Shown: one piece after another, positions 1-7,194 of the stretch
Layout: each line of letters begins with the position of its first letter
Position numbering within the stretch: position 1 is the stretch's first letter
Assembly: GCA_964652025.1 (NCBI GenBank)
Contig: CAZYZX010000011.1
Coordinates: 62,001-126,000, forward strand
Direction of reading: 5' to 3'
Origin: JAEXOD01 sp964652025
Lineage (GTDB): Bacteria; Bacteroidota; Ignavibacteria; Ignavibacteriales; Melioribacteraceae
DNA length: 64,000 bases
Notes under the pieces: generated by a model
What the model saw: the letters and a program-made list of their open reading frames with translations, nothing else
Told to the model about the DNA's origin: nothing
Databases searched by the model: none
Translations under genes and position numbers: made by a program

Positions 1-242
1 TATGGATCTGGTAAATTTAGTATCCCCTTATCATTTATTGATAAAGATAAAACGCTTGCTAATGGTGGGTAAACAAAATAATCATCAGCTTCATAAATAT
101 TATTATCAATTAATTCTTTTATTATTGAATATTGAGATAAATATTTATCCACATATTTATCCCAATTTTCAACCTTAATTAAACCTTCGCCTTCTTCTTG
201 AAGGCAAAAACCTATTACCTTATTATTAATCCATTGAAACAT
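1..242 (-). CDS. zorD: ZorD-position protein, N-terminal part (runs off window)
   Basis: An open frame on the minus strand starts with ATG at 242 and continues past base 1, giving 80 complete codons beginning MFQWINNKVIGF. Its start lies inside the end of the upstream ZorC gene (17-base overlap), so the two are probably translationally coupled. In type I Zorya operons the fourth gene is ZorD, a cytoplasmic protein with an N-terminal domain followed by a SNF2-type helicase/nuclease module that attacks invading DNA. No helicase motif lies in the visible part, so the name rests on gene order only. The bases beyond position 1 would decide it. Confidence 0.55.
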   Translation of the reverse strand, partial: MFQWINNKVIGFCLQEEGEGLIKVENWDKYVDKYLSQYSIIKELIDNNIYEADDYFVYPPLASVLSLSINDKGILNLPDP

Positions 243-1662
243 AGATATCCAGCTTTACTTTCATCCATTCCCTAAATGCTGCTTCCCATTTTATTATGCC
301 ATCCATATGGTACACTTTACCTTGCTCCTGAAAATAATATACTTTATATCTTTCCCTCAAAAAAAGCACAGTAAAATACCTATTTTTTAATGAATCTGTG
401 CTGATAATTTCTTTAACATTAAATTTGGGTGCATGTGGGTTCGTTTCATTATAAACATAACAAGCTCCATTATCGCTAAACTCAACAATAATTTTATTTT
501 TTATTTTCATTATGATAGCAGCATTACTTGAACCACTATAACTTTTGACAAGCCTTTCATTTATTATGCTTTTTATTCTACTATCTTGTTGCAATTTGCT
601 TACAATGTAATTAGTACATACAACCCGGAAACTAGATATATGTTTTTGTAAACTAAGCCAAAAATTCTTCCTTCTGCTATCATTTATAACATTTTCAAAA
701 AATATAGTAATAAATTTATTTTTTATCCATTCATTTAAAATATACCTTGCGTCGTTTATTATGCTTTTATCTTTGTCATCATATAAATTTAAATCCCATA
801 TTATTTCTTTTTCTGGATCACCTATTTTATTAAAAGCTAAGTTTTGAATTTTTTCATTAAATTTACCTTCCGTTTTTATAATTAAACTAGATATTATCAA
901 TGTTTTTTGTTTTACATTATAGTTATTAAAGAGATTTGTAAATTCATCAGCCAATAAATTGATATCATTTTTACTTTTCTCAATATACATTAATATTACT
1001 CTTGTAAAATATCTATATGATATATAATATTCAGGTAAATTCAAAGTTTTAGTTAAATCACTAAGCTCTTTACCTTTTAATGCATTATCTGCTCCTAAAA
1101 TTAAATCTCCATTCTTATTATCAAAATATTGCTTATTATTTTTAATATTTAATATCGTTTTACGTGTGCCATCATAGTTTTTTAATTTTTGGTTAAAATA
1201 AATAAAAATTAAATCAAAACTTTTAGGGAATTGTGTGTCTCGCCATTTTCTAATTATTAAATTAAACAAATATAGCAAATAAGAATTTTGCCACTTTAAA
1301 TCAATTATCGTTATTAATTTATTTAATAGCTCAGTGTCTTCATATATTGATTTTCTTTCATCAAAATTTACATCTATATTATAAATTAAATATCTTAAAT
1401 CTTTACTTGTAAAATAATTTTTAGGATTTCCACCTTGATAAATCCATCTGTAAAATTTTATTACTATTTCTTTTTTATTTATTGGATTAATATCAAATGC
1501 CTGCTGATTATTTTTTTGTGAAATTTGATCTAACTTTTTAAGTTTAGTTTTAACTGAATCTTTAATCGCTCTATCTGCAATTATTGAAGCAAGATTTCGA
1601 AAGTGTGTTGCAGAAAAATTAAATTTCAATAGCTCACTCGCTTTAATTTTTTCCTTTTCCAT
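226..1662 (-). CDS. zorC: Zorya anti-phage protein ZorC (EH-signature domain)
   Basis: This 478-residue protein has no signal peptide or membrane segment and follows zorB with a 20-base overlap. The C-terminal third carries features of the EH-signature domain: an FWL block near residue 330, a Glu in 'IIVEFSDNGACYVY' (E394) and a His with a following Trp in 'HMDGIIKW' (H452, W459). The domain is named after such Glu and His residues. In type I Zorya, ZorC is a cytoplasmic DNA-associated partner of ZorD acting downstream of the ZorAB membrane motor; its exact biochemistry is less clear. The N-terminal 300 residues look helical and are not recognised. The call combines weak motifs with strong operon context. 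Confidence 0.75.
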   Translation of the reverse strand: MEKEKIKASELLKFNFSATHFRNLASIIADRAIKDSVKTKLKKLDQISQKNNQQAFDINPINKKEIVIKFYRWIYQGGNPKNYFTSKDLRYLIYNIDVNFDERKSIYEDTELLNKLITIIDLKWQNSYLLYLFNLIIRKWRDTQFPKSFDLIFIYFNQKLKNYDGTRKTILNIKNNKQYFDNKNGDLILGADNALKGKELSDLTKTLNLPEYYISYRYFTRVILMYIEKSKNDINLLADEFTNLFNNYNVKQKTLIISSLIIKTEGKFNEKIQNLAFNKIGDPEKEIIWDLNLYDDKDKSIINDARYILNEWIKNKFITIFFENVINDSRRKNFWLSLQKHISSFRVVCTNYIVSKLQQDSRIKSIINERLVKSYSGSSNAAIIMKIKNKIIVEFSDNGACYVYNETNPHAPKFNVKEIISTDSLKNRYFTVLFLRERYKVYYFQEQGKVYHMDGIIKWEAAFREWMKVKLDIYVSMD

Positions 1663-2365
1663 ATTTTAATAGTTCATCAATTTGTTGTTCAGCATTAGTT
1701 CTTAATTTAAATTCTACTCTTCTACTTGCAATTGGGTCTTCTTGTCCCCAGTCATATTTAATGATTTTGCTAGATGATAATCCATTTGCTGTTAATCTTT
1801 GTTTTAGCCAATCTCTTGTACTGCCAGCATTAATTAATGATAATGAATACTCTAAAACACTTCTTGTTCTACCTTGTGATAATTGCATATTAAAATAATA
1901 ATCTTCATCTGAATTTAATCCTTTCGTCGGTCCACTAGTATCTGTATGTCCTTCTATTCTAACCTCTTCAATAGTATTTATAAATTTTGGCTTTGTTAAT
2001 ATTTTTATATATCTTGGGAAAAAATCTGCTAATATTTCTTTAAATTTTGGTTTTAATGCTGTCTCGTTTAATCCAAACAAAACATCCGGCTCTTTAAATC
2101 TAATCGATAATTCCTTTTTATCTAAAACAGCATTCCATTTTTCTAAATCATATTTAAATTCATCATTTAATTCATTATATATATCTTCTTTTATTGCTGT
2201 GTATCTTTCGGCAACCTTGGATTTTAAGTCAAATTCTCTTTGAAGTTGCAATAATGAAGCTGATAATAGCAAAGCAAATATTAATAATAATGCTGCCATC
2301 AAATCCCCTATTGATAGAGAAAAAGGATTTTCTGAATTGTAATTTTTAGTATATTCGTCCTGCAT
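1643..2365 (-). CDS. zorB: Zorya anti-phage protein ZorB (MotB-like, OmpA domain)
   Basis: The 240-residue protein has a short cytoplasmic N-terminus, one membrane helix around residues 18-40, a linker and a C-terminal OmpA-like peptidoglycan-binding domain. The helix opens 'PFSLSIGDLMAALLLIFALL' with an acidic residue (D21) in the place of the MotB proton-carrying Asp. The OmpA core shows 'IEGHTDTSG' (HTD at 140-142), an LSxxR helix and 'SRRVEF' near the end. ZorB dimers sit inside a ZorA pentamer to form a proton-driven motor anchored to the cell wall. It starts 2 bases after zorA and overlaps zorC. A flagellar MotB or a TolR/ExbD protein is less likely because of the neighbours and the order of domains. 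Confidence 0.88.
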   Translation of the reverse strand: MQDEYTKNYNSENPFSLSIGDLMAALLLIFALLLSASLLQLQREFDLKSKVAERYTAIKEDIYNELNDEFKYDLEKWNAVLDKKELSIRFKEPDVLFGLNETALKPKFKEILADFFPRYIKILTKPKFINTIEEVRIEGHTDTSGPTKGLNSDEDYYFNMQLSQGRTRSVLEYSLSLINAGSTRDWLKQRLTANGLSSSKIIKYDWGQEDPIASRRVEFKLRTNAEQQIDELLKYGKGKN

Positions 2366-2367
2366 TT

Positions 2368-4146
2368 TTATCTCATCGTTCTATTGTTAAATTTTTCTAT
2401 TAACTCAGTTAAGTCACTTAGTAAATCATGCAATCCATTCATAACACCATCTAATGATTCTACACTCTTACTAACTGATTCTGTAAACATTTGTAAATTA
2501 TTTCGTAATGCACTATCAATTGTATAATTATAATCATGTAGACCTTTATTAATTTGGTCAAAAATACTAATTAATCCTTCTTTAATGGTTATAAATTCCC
2601 CTGAAAGATTAAAAACTGTTTGTGTTATATTTTGCATACTTTCATCAGTTTTTTGTATTAGATTTTCAACCAAATTTTGAAGTGTAGTAACTGTATTATT
2701 TGTAGTATCAGTTAAATTAGAAACTATTTTTTCATTTCGAATTATATAATCTTGAGTAAAATTAACTAAATTATTATTAAGGTTGGCAATTGTTTCTATA
2801 TTGTTTTCGTTCTTGTAAACTATTTTCCTAAATTCATTATTAATATTTTCAAAAGAGTTGATTACATTTAAAAACTCATTTTTGGATAAAACCATCTGCT
2901 TGGCTGCTTCGTTAAATTCTTTTATAATTTCTTTAAGGCTTGTTAATAATGTATCTGTAATTGTAATATTATCATTTTGTTTTTCTAATAATTGTTTTTG
3001 TGTTTTTTGTAAAGTACCAATATTTTCATTTATAGTTACACTTAGTATATTTAATACTTTATTTATTTCAGAAATAGTATTTTTAATTGAATTAGGTATT
3101 TCATTTATTATTTCTGATGTTTTAGCTATTATACTAGTTACATTTTCTAACTCGTTTTTAGTTGATGTTGTAATATTAACTTTTAACTCATCTACCATTT
3201 TTGCTATTGCTTTCTCTAAATCTTTAACGATATTTGTTGTCATTTCCCCAGCTGGGTCTTTTATATTATTCCTCAAGTTTATTAATTCATTTGCCACATT
3301 TTCTATTAATGGCATTATATTATTTTCTAATTGTTTACTTAAAATTGTTTCAAAACCTGCTTCTATTTTTTCTGCCAAATCTGTAGAAAATGATTTTAAC
3401 GCTTCAGTTTGTTTCAATGAATTAATATAAAGTTCATATAAAACTTTACCTGCTCTTAACTTTTCGCCAGCTGCATTCTGCACACCAAAATATTTATCTA
3501 AGGTATTTCCAATTTTTATTACTTCTAGTTCTAGTTCATCTTTTTTTGTAATTAAATATTCTTCATCTATCTTATCACAAATGTTATTTATTGCACTCTT
3601 TAGTTTATTAATATTTATTTTTTCACAATAAGAAAAAATCAAAGATAAGATCATACCCCAAACAGAAGTGACAAAAGCAGTACTCATTCCATTTAATAAA
3701 GTCGAAATACTATTTTTTATTGCTTCTTGGCTACTAGTATTAAAATCAGAAATTCCATATGTTAAACCAATAAATGTACCTAAAATACCCAGTCCAACAA
3801 GTTTACTTGGTATACTTTGCAAAAGTAAAACATTTATGTTTATTTTAGCTAAAACAATATCTAAATTGAAATATTTGTCAAAACTCTGAAAGCTCTTTTG
3901 CTTGTTATTTATACTTATTAAATTTATTGTATAATTATTAACTTCTTCCTTATAAATTTTTTCTAAATTATCTAAAATATTTGTTAATAAATTTAAGTCT
4001 TTAATATCTTTAGATATTTTCCAAATTTTAAAAATAAATTTTATTGCATACCAACCAAATGCCCCTAACATAAATGTAATGTAAATAGTATTAAATACAT
4101 TATTTGGTATATCAAGATACGGGAAAATTTTTGTTAAAAATTCCAT
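2368..4146 (-). CDS. zorA: Zorya anti-phage protein ZorA (MotA-like motor with long tail)
   Basis: First gene of the operon, 592 residues. Membrane segments lie near 18-40, 116-135 and 153-174. The last two hold the MotA/TolQ/ExbB-type core ('LGTFIGLTYGI' and 'STAFVTSVWGMILSLIF'). From about residue 180 to the end it is a Lys/Glu/Asn-rich, heptad-like helical tail of roughly 400 residues, the hallmark of ZorA; in known Zorya systems this intracellular tail relays the phage signal to ZorC and ZorD. The E. coli type I protein is, from memory, about 730 residues, so this tail is shorter. An AAAGGAGAG Shine-Dalgarno precedes the ATG. An ordinary MotA or ExbB has no such tail and no ZorC neighbour. 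Confidence 0.88.
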   Translation of the reverse strand: MEFLTKIFPYLDIPNNVFNTIYITFMLGAFGWYAIKFIFKIWKISKDIKDLNLLTNILDNLEKIYKEEVNNYTINLISINNKQKSFQSFDKYFNLDIVLAKININVLLLQSIPSKLVGLGILGTFIGLTYGISDFNTSSQEAIKNSISTLLNGMSTAFVTSVWGMILSLIFSYCEKININKLKSAINNICDKIDEEYLITKKDELELEVIKIGNTLDKYFGVQNAAGEKLRAGKVLYELYINSLKQTEALKSFSTDLAEKIEAGFETILSKQLENNIMPLIENVANELINLRNNIKDPAGEMTTNIVKDLEKAIAKMVDELKVNITTSTKNELENVTSIIAKTSEIINEIPNSIKNTISEINKVLNILSVTINENIGTLQKTQKQLLEKQNDNITITDTLLTSLKEIIKEFNEAAKQMVLSKNEFLNVINSFENINNEFRKIVYKNENNIETIANLNNNLVNFTQDYIIRNEKIVSNLTDTTNNTVTTLQNLVENLIQKTDESMQNITQTVFNLSGEFITIKEGLISIFDQINKGLHDYNYTIDSALRNNLQMFTESVSKSVESLDGVMNGLHDLLSDLTELIEKFNNRTMR

Positions 4147-4195
4147 AACTCTCCTTTGAATTTAATTTAATTAATTAATTTTATATTCCTCCTCT

Positions 4196-4732
4196 CTATT
4201 TCCACTTAATTGTGCAGCCAATGCTGTATGTTTCTGGAATGGAGATTTCTTTATTACTTAGATATTCATTTATTGCATTTTCCAAATATTTATGCTTCAC
4301 TAATTTTTCATCTTGCCAATTATCATCTATTTTGCCATGGTAAATTAATTTCCTTTCACTATCAAACATAAATATTTCCGGTGTATGTGTAGCATCAAAT
4401 GCTTGTGCTACTTCTTGGGTGCTATCACGCAAGTAAACAAAATTAAAACCTTTTTGCTTTGCCCTTCCCTTCATCTCTTCGTAACTATCCTCTGGGTAGC
4501 CTTCATCATCATTACTATTTATTGCTACTATTGCAACATCCTCTTTATATTTATTTTGCAATTCAATAATTCTATTTTCATAAGCTTTTACATACGGACA
4601 GTGATTACAGCTAAAAATTACAATTAATATTTTTTTATCTTTAAAGCTTTCTGGTGTGTAATAATTGCCATCTACAGAAAGCAAATTAAATTGTGGCAAT
4701 TTACTACCTAAATTTAAATTTGTTGTAGACAT
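4196..4732 (-). CDS. Thioredoxin/peroxiredoxin-like (PRX_like1) protein
   Basis: A 178-residue cytoplasmic protein with the thioredoxin fold: 'PQFNLLSVDG' at the start, strand 'KILIVIFSCNHCPYV' with a CNHC redox pair, 'AINSND' in the middle and the cis-Pro region 'ATHTPEIFMFD'. This arrangement fits the AhpC/TSA-related PRX_like1 group, which probably reduces disulfides or peroxides; the substrate is unknown. No signal peptide is present. It lies 49 bases upstream of zorA on the same strand with no evident terminator between them, so read-through into the defence operon is possible. It is a common stand-alone gene in related bacteria, so a defence role is not implied. Confidence 0.85.
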   Translation of the reverse strand: MSTTNLNLGSKLPQFNLLSVDGNYYTPESFKDKKILIVIFSCNHCPYVKAYENRIIELQNKYKEDVAIVAINSNDDEGYPEDSYEEMKGRAKQKGFNFVYLRDSTQEVAQAFDATHTPEIFMFDSERKLIYHGKIDDNWQDEKLVKHKYLENAINEYLSNKEISIPETYSIGCTIKWK

Positions 4733-4798
4733 ACTTTTTACCGTTTTATTTATTATATTACAATATTAATTTATTTAACTAAATTTAGCTTATTTTTT

Positions 4799-6259
4799 AT
4801 GAAAAATGCAATAGTTTATTTAGTTTTTTTATTTTGTTTTTATAATGTTTCTGCCCAAAATTTTCCATTATACGATTTATATAATTCTTACGAAAACTTT
4901 AAAGAAAATAAAATTAAAGTAAAAAGATTTACCCATGCAGATATTTTACCAATTATTAAAGAAAAGGAAAAGAACCAAACATTTAATGTAAAAGAAATTG
5001 GTAAATCTATAGAAGGGCGCTCAATTAATATACTATCTATAGGTAGCGGCAAAACAACGGTTCTTTTATGGTCTCAAATGCATGGCGATGAACCAACCGC
5101 TACAATGGCATTATTAGACCTGTTTAATTTTTTTGAGGATAAAAACAGTTTTAAAGAATTAAAAGAGATATTATTAAATAACCTTAATATTCATTTTGTA
5201 CCAATGCTAAATCCAGATGGTGCGGAAAGATTTACGCGTCGTAACCGTGCCAAAATTGATCTTAACCGAGACGCACTTCGCTTAACAAATCCAGAATCTA
5301 AAATATTATATAATTTGCAAGAAACATTAAAGCCAAGTTTTGGTTTTAATTTACACGACCAAGGCTCGCTTTATACTGCTGGTAATACTTATCGCACTGC
5401 TTCTTTATCTTTTCTTTTGCCAGCTTTTAATTACCAAAAAGAAATTGACGAAGTAAGAAACAATGGCATGAAAGTAATTGTAGATATTTTTAAAAATATG
5501 TCTGTAATAATTCCCGGTCACATAGGAAGATACGATGATGGTTTTGAGCCAAGAGCATTTGGGGATAATTTTGTAAAGTGGCGCGTCAGCTCAATTTTAA
5601 TTGAATCTGGTGGCTGGAAAAATGATTATGAAAAACAATTTGTAAGAAAATTAAACTTTTTGGCAATTTTAAGCGGACTTTATTCAATTGCAACTAATAG
5701 CTTTATTAATAACGATATTAATCTTTATTTTTCAATTCCAGAAAATAATAATTTACTTTATGACCTAATTATTAGAAATGCAAAAATTAATATTGCCAAT
5801 ACAGAAATTTTAGCCGATATTGCAATAAATAGAAATGAAATTAGTAACGAAACAAAAAAAACTTACTTTAAAAGTACAATTTCAGAGTTCGGGGATTTAT
5901 CTACATTTTATGGTAACGATGAAATTTTAGCAAATAATATGATTGTTAAACCGGGTAAAGTTTTAGAAAAAACATTTAATAATACAGATGAACTTGAAAG
6001 TTTAGATTTTGATGATCTATTATCACAAGGTTATTGCTATGTAAGAGTTAAAAACTTACCCAATGATTTTATTAATACAAAGTATCCTATTAATATAGTT
6101 TCGCAAGATTTTAAAGCACCAACTGAAATAATTTTGGGAACAAATGCAGACTTTGTGATTTATGACAATAATAAGACAAGATATACTATTATAAATGGTT
6201 TTTTATATGACAATTTAATAAAAAAGAGTTATATTTATAATACAATTATTTTAAAATAA
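4799..6259 (+). CDS. Secreted M14-family zinc carboxypeptidase
   Basis: The 486-residue precursor has a signal peptide ending near 'NVSAQ'. The M14 carboxypeptidase core follows: zinc ligands in 'MHGDEPTATMA' (H, E), substrate-binding 'NPDGAERFTRRNR' and 'DLNRDA', a third zinc-ligand region 'FNLHDQG', and a late Glu in 'ILIESGGWKND' as the likely general base. The C-terminal part after residue 300 is not recognised and may be an accessory domain. It probably trims peptides in the periplasm or outside the cell. It is divergent from the peroxiredoxin-like gene and 4 bases before the sigma factor gene, so those two are likely co-transcribed. Confidence 0.88.
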   Translation: MKNAIVYLVFLFCFYNVSAQNFPLYDLYNSYENFKENKIKVKRFTHADILPIIKEKEKNQTFNVKEIGKSIEGRSINILSIGSGKTTVLLWSQMHGDEPTATMALLDLFNFFEDKNSFKELKEILLNNLNIHFVPMLNPDGAERFTRRNRAKIDLNRDALRLTNPESKILYNLQETLKPSFGFNLHDQGSLYTAGNTYRTASLSFLLPAFNYQKEIDEVRNNGMKVIVDIFKNMSVIIPGHIGRYDDGFEPRAFGDNFVKWRVSSILIESGGWKNDYEKQFVRKLNFLAILSGLYSIATNSFINNDINLYFSIPENNNLLYDLIIRNAKINIANTEILADIAINRNEISNETKKTYFKSTISEFGDLSTFYGNDEILANNMIVKPGKVLEKTFNNTDELESLDFDDLLSQGYCYVRVKNLPNDFINTKYPINIVSQDFKAPTEIILGTNADFVIYDNNKTRYTIINGFLYDNLIKKSYIYNTIILK

Positions 6260-6263
6260 ATAC

Positions 6264-6854
6264 ATGTTTCAAGAATCGGAAGAAAAAGAAGGCACAATAA
6301 GCAATATTAATTATGAAGAATTTGAAAAGGAGGTAATTCCGCATACAAATTCCCTATATAATTTTGCTTTTCAAATGACAGGCGATAGCGACGAAGCTAA
6401 CGACCTTGTACAAGAAACCTTAATTAAGGCATTCCGATTTTTTGATAAATTTGAGCGCGGCACAAATATTAAAGGTTGGTTATTTAGGATATTAAAAAAC
6501 TCGTTTATAAACGAATTTAGAAAAGGAATTAGAGGCGCAAACCGCGTAGATTATGACGATGTACAAAATTTTTACGAGTCTGTAAGCGAAAGCGAAATTA
6601 AAACCAAACACTTTGAGGATGACGCATTCAATCAGCTTTTAGATGATGATATTTCTTCAGCATTAGAAAAGCTACCCGAAGATTTTAGAACAGTAATTAT
6701 ACTAAACGATTTAGAAGGCTTTTCTTACGAAGAAATTGCAGATTTTATAGATTGCCCAGTTGGCACTGTAAGAAGTCGCCTACACCGCGCTCGGAAAATG
6801 CTCTACACCCAACTTTACGATTACGCCAAAAACCGCGGCTATATTCAAAAATAA
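6264..6854 (+). CDS. ECF-family RNA polymerase sigma factor
   Basis: A 196-residue sigma-70-family protein of the ECF type. Region 2 covers about residues 20-95 ('LYNFAFQMTGDSDEANDLVQ', 'IKGWLFRILKNSFINEFRK'); region 4 covers about 130-185 ('LPEDFRTVIILNDLEGFSYE', 'CPVGTVRSRLHRARKML'), with a helix-turn-helix for the -35 element. It redirects RNA polymerase to a small regulon. No anti-sigma factor gene lies next to it; the upstream neighbour is the M14 peptidase. SigH/RpoE-like ECF factors of this form are common in Bacteroidota relatives. The ATG start at 6264 has only a weak ribosome binding site. Confidence 0.92.
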   Translation: MFQESEEKEGTISNINYEEFEKEVIPHTNSLYNFAFQMTGDSDEANDLVQETLIKAFRFFDKFERGTNIKGWLFRILKNSFINEFRKGIRGANRVDYDDVQNFYESVSESEIKTKHFEDDAFNQLLDDDISSALEKLPEDFRTVIILNDLEGFSYEEIADFIDCPVGTVRSRLHRARKMLYTQLYDYAKNRGYIQK

Positions 6855-6875
6855 TTGCCTACACAAATTTTTAAC

Positions 6876-6904
6876 TTGCATAAAAAAAATTTTCTTTGTA
6901 AATT
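6876..6904 (+). promoter_or_regulatory. Possible vegetative promoter for rpsU
   Basis: TTGCAT at 6876-6881 and TAAATT at 6899-6904 are 17 bases apart in the gap between the sigma factor and the S21 gene. The boxes match the usual -35 and -10 sequences only partly. Chance matches are likely in such AT-rich DNA. Confidence 0.3.
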
Positions 6905-6934
6905 TTAGGACGTTATTTTTTAAACTTTAAAGGC

Positions 6935-6940
6935 AGGTGA
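6935..6940 (+). promoter_or_regulatory. Ribosome binding site that decides the rpsU start
   Basis: AGGTGA lies five bases before the TTG at 6946. The alternative GTG at 6937 falls inside this site and has only a weak AAAGG three bases upstream, so the TTG is the better start. Confidence 0.65.
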
Positions 6941-6945
6941 TAAAC

Positions 6946-7143
6946 TTGGTAGGAATAATCGTTCAGGAAAACGAATCAATCGACAGAGCGTTGAAAAGAT
7001 TCAAGAAAAAATACGAAAGAAGCGGAATATTAAAAGAATACAAAAAAAGAACCGCTTACACAAAACCGTCGGTTGAAAAACGTATGGAACGCATTAAAGC
7101 TAAAAGAAGAGCTTCTAAAGGCACCCAAATGCGTGAACGATAG
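6946..7143 (+). CDS. rpsU: 30S ribosomal protein S21
   Basis: This 65-residue, very basic protein matches S21: 'ENESIDRALKRFKKKYERSG' at the start and 'KPSVEKRMERIKAKRRA' later. S21 is a small-subunit protein near the anti-Shine-Dalgarno region of 16S rRNA. I chose the TTG at 6946, giving a product that starts MVGIIV, because a good AGGTGA site lies five bases upstream. A GTG three codons earlier would add only Met-Ile-Asn. The gene is followed by a clear terminator and faces recG on the other strand. Confidence 0.9.
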   Translation: MVGIIVQENESIDRALKRFKKKYERSGILKEYKKRTAYTKPSVEKRMERIKAKRRASKGTQMRER

Positions 7144-7157
7144 TAAATTTTTACTAG

Positions 7158-7184
7158 ACCCCTATTCAGGGGTTTTTTTATTTT
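7158..7184 (+). terminator. Rho-independent terminator after rpsU
   Basis: ACCCCT at 7158-7163 and AGGGGT at 7168-7173 form a six-pair stem with a four-base loop, followed by a run of seven T. It lies 15 bases after the rpsU stop and 11 bases before the 3' end of convergent recG. Confidence 0.85.
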
Positions 7185-7194
7185 AAATAGTTAT

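Noticed and set aside
2858..3430. 190-codon open frame on the plus strand inside zorA
   Set aside because: It is antisense to the coiled-coil tail, encodes a hydrophobic low-complexity protein and has no ribosome site; a shadow of the AT-rich coiled-coil sequence.
4160..4180. TTAATTAA-type repeats between zorA and the peroxiredoxin-like gene, considered as an attachment site
   Set aside because: Simple AT-rich sequence without a matching copy elsewhere in the window and no integrase gene.
6891..6898. TTTCTTTG considered as a Bacteroidota -7 box for rpsU
   Set aside because: The first two bases do not match TAnnTTTG and the nearest TTG is only 12 bases upstream.
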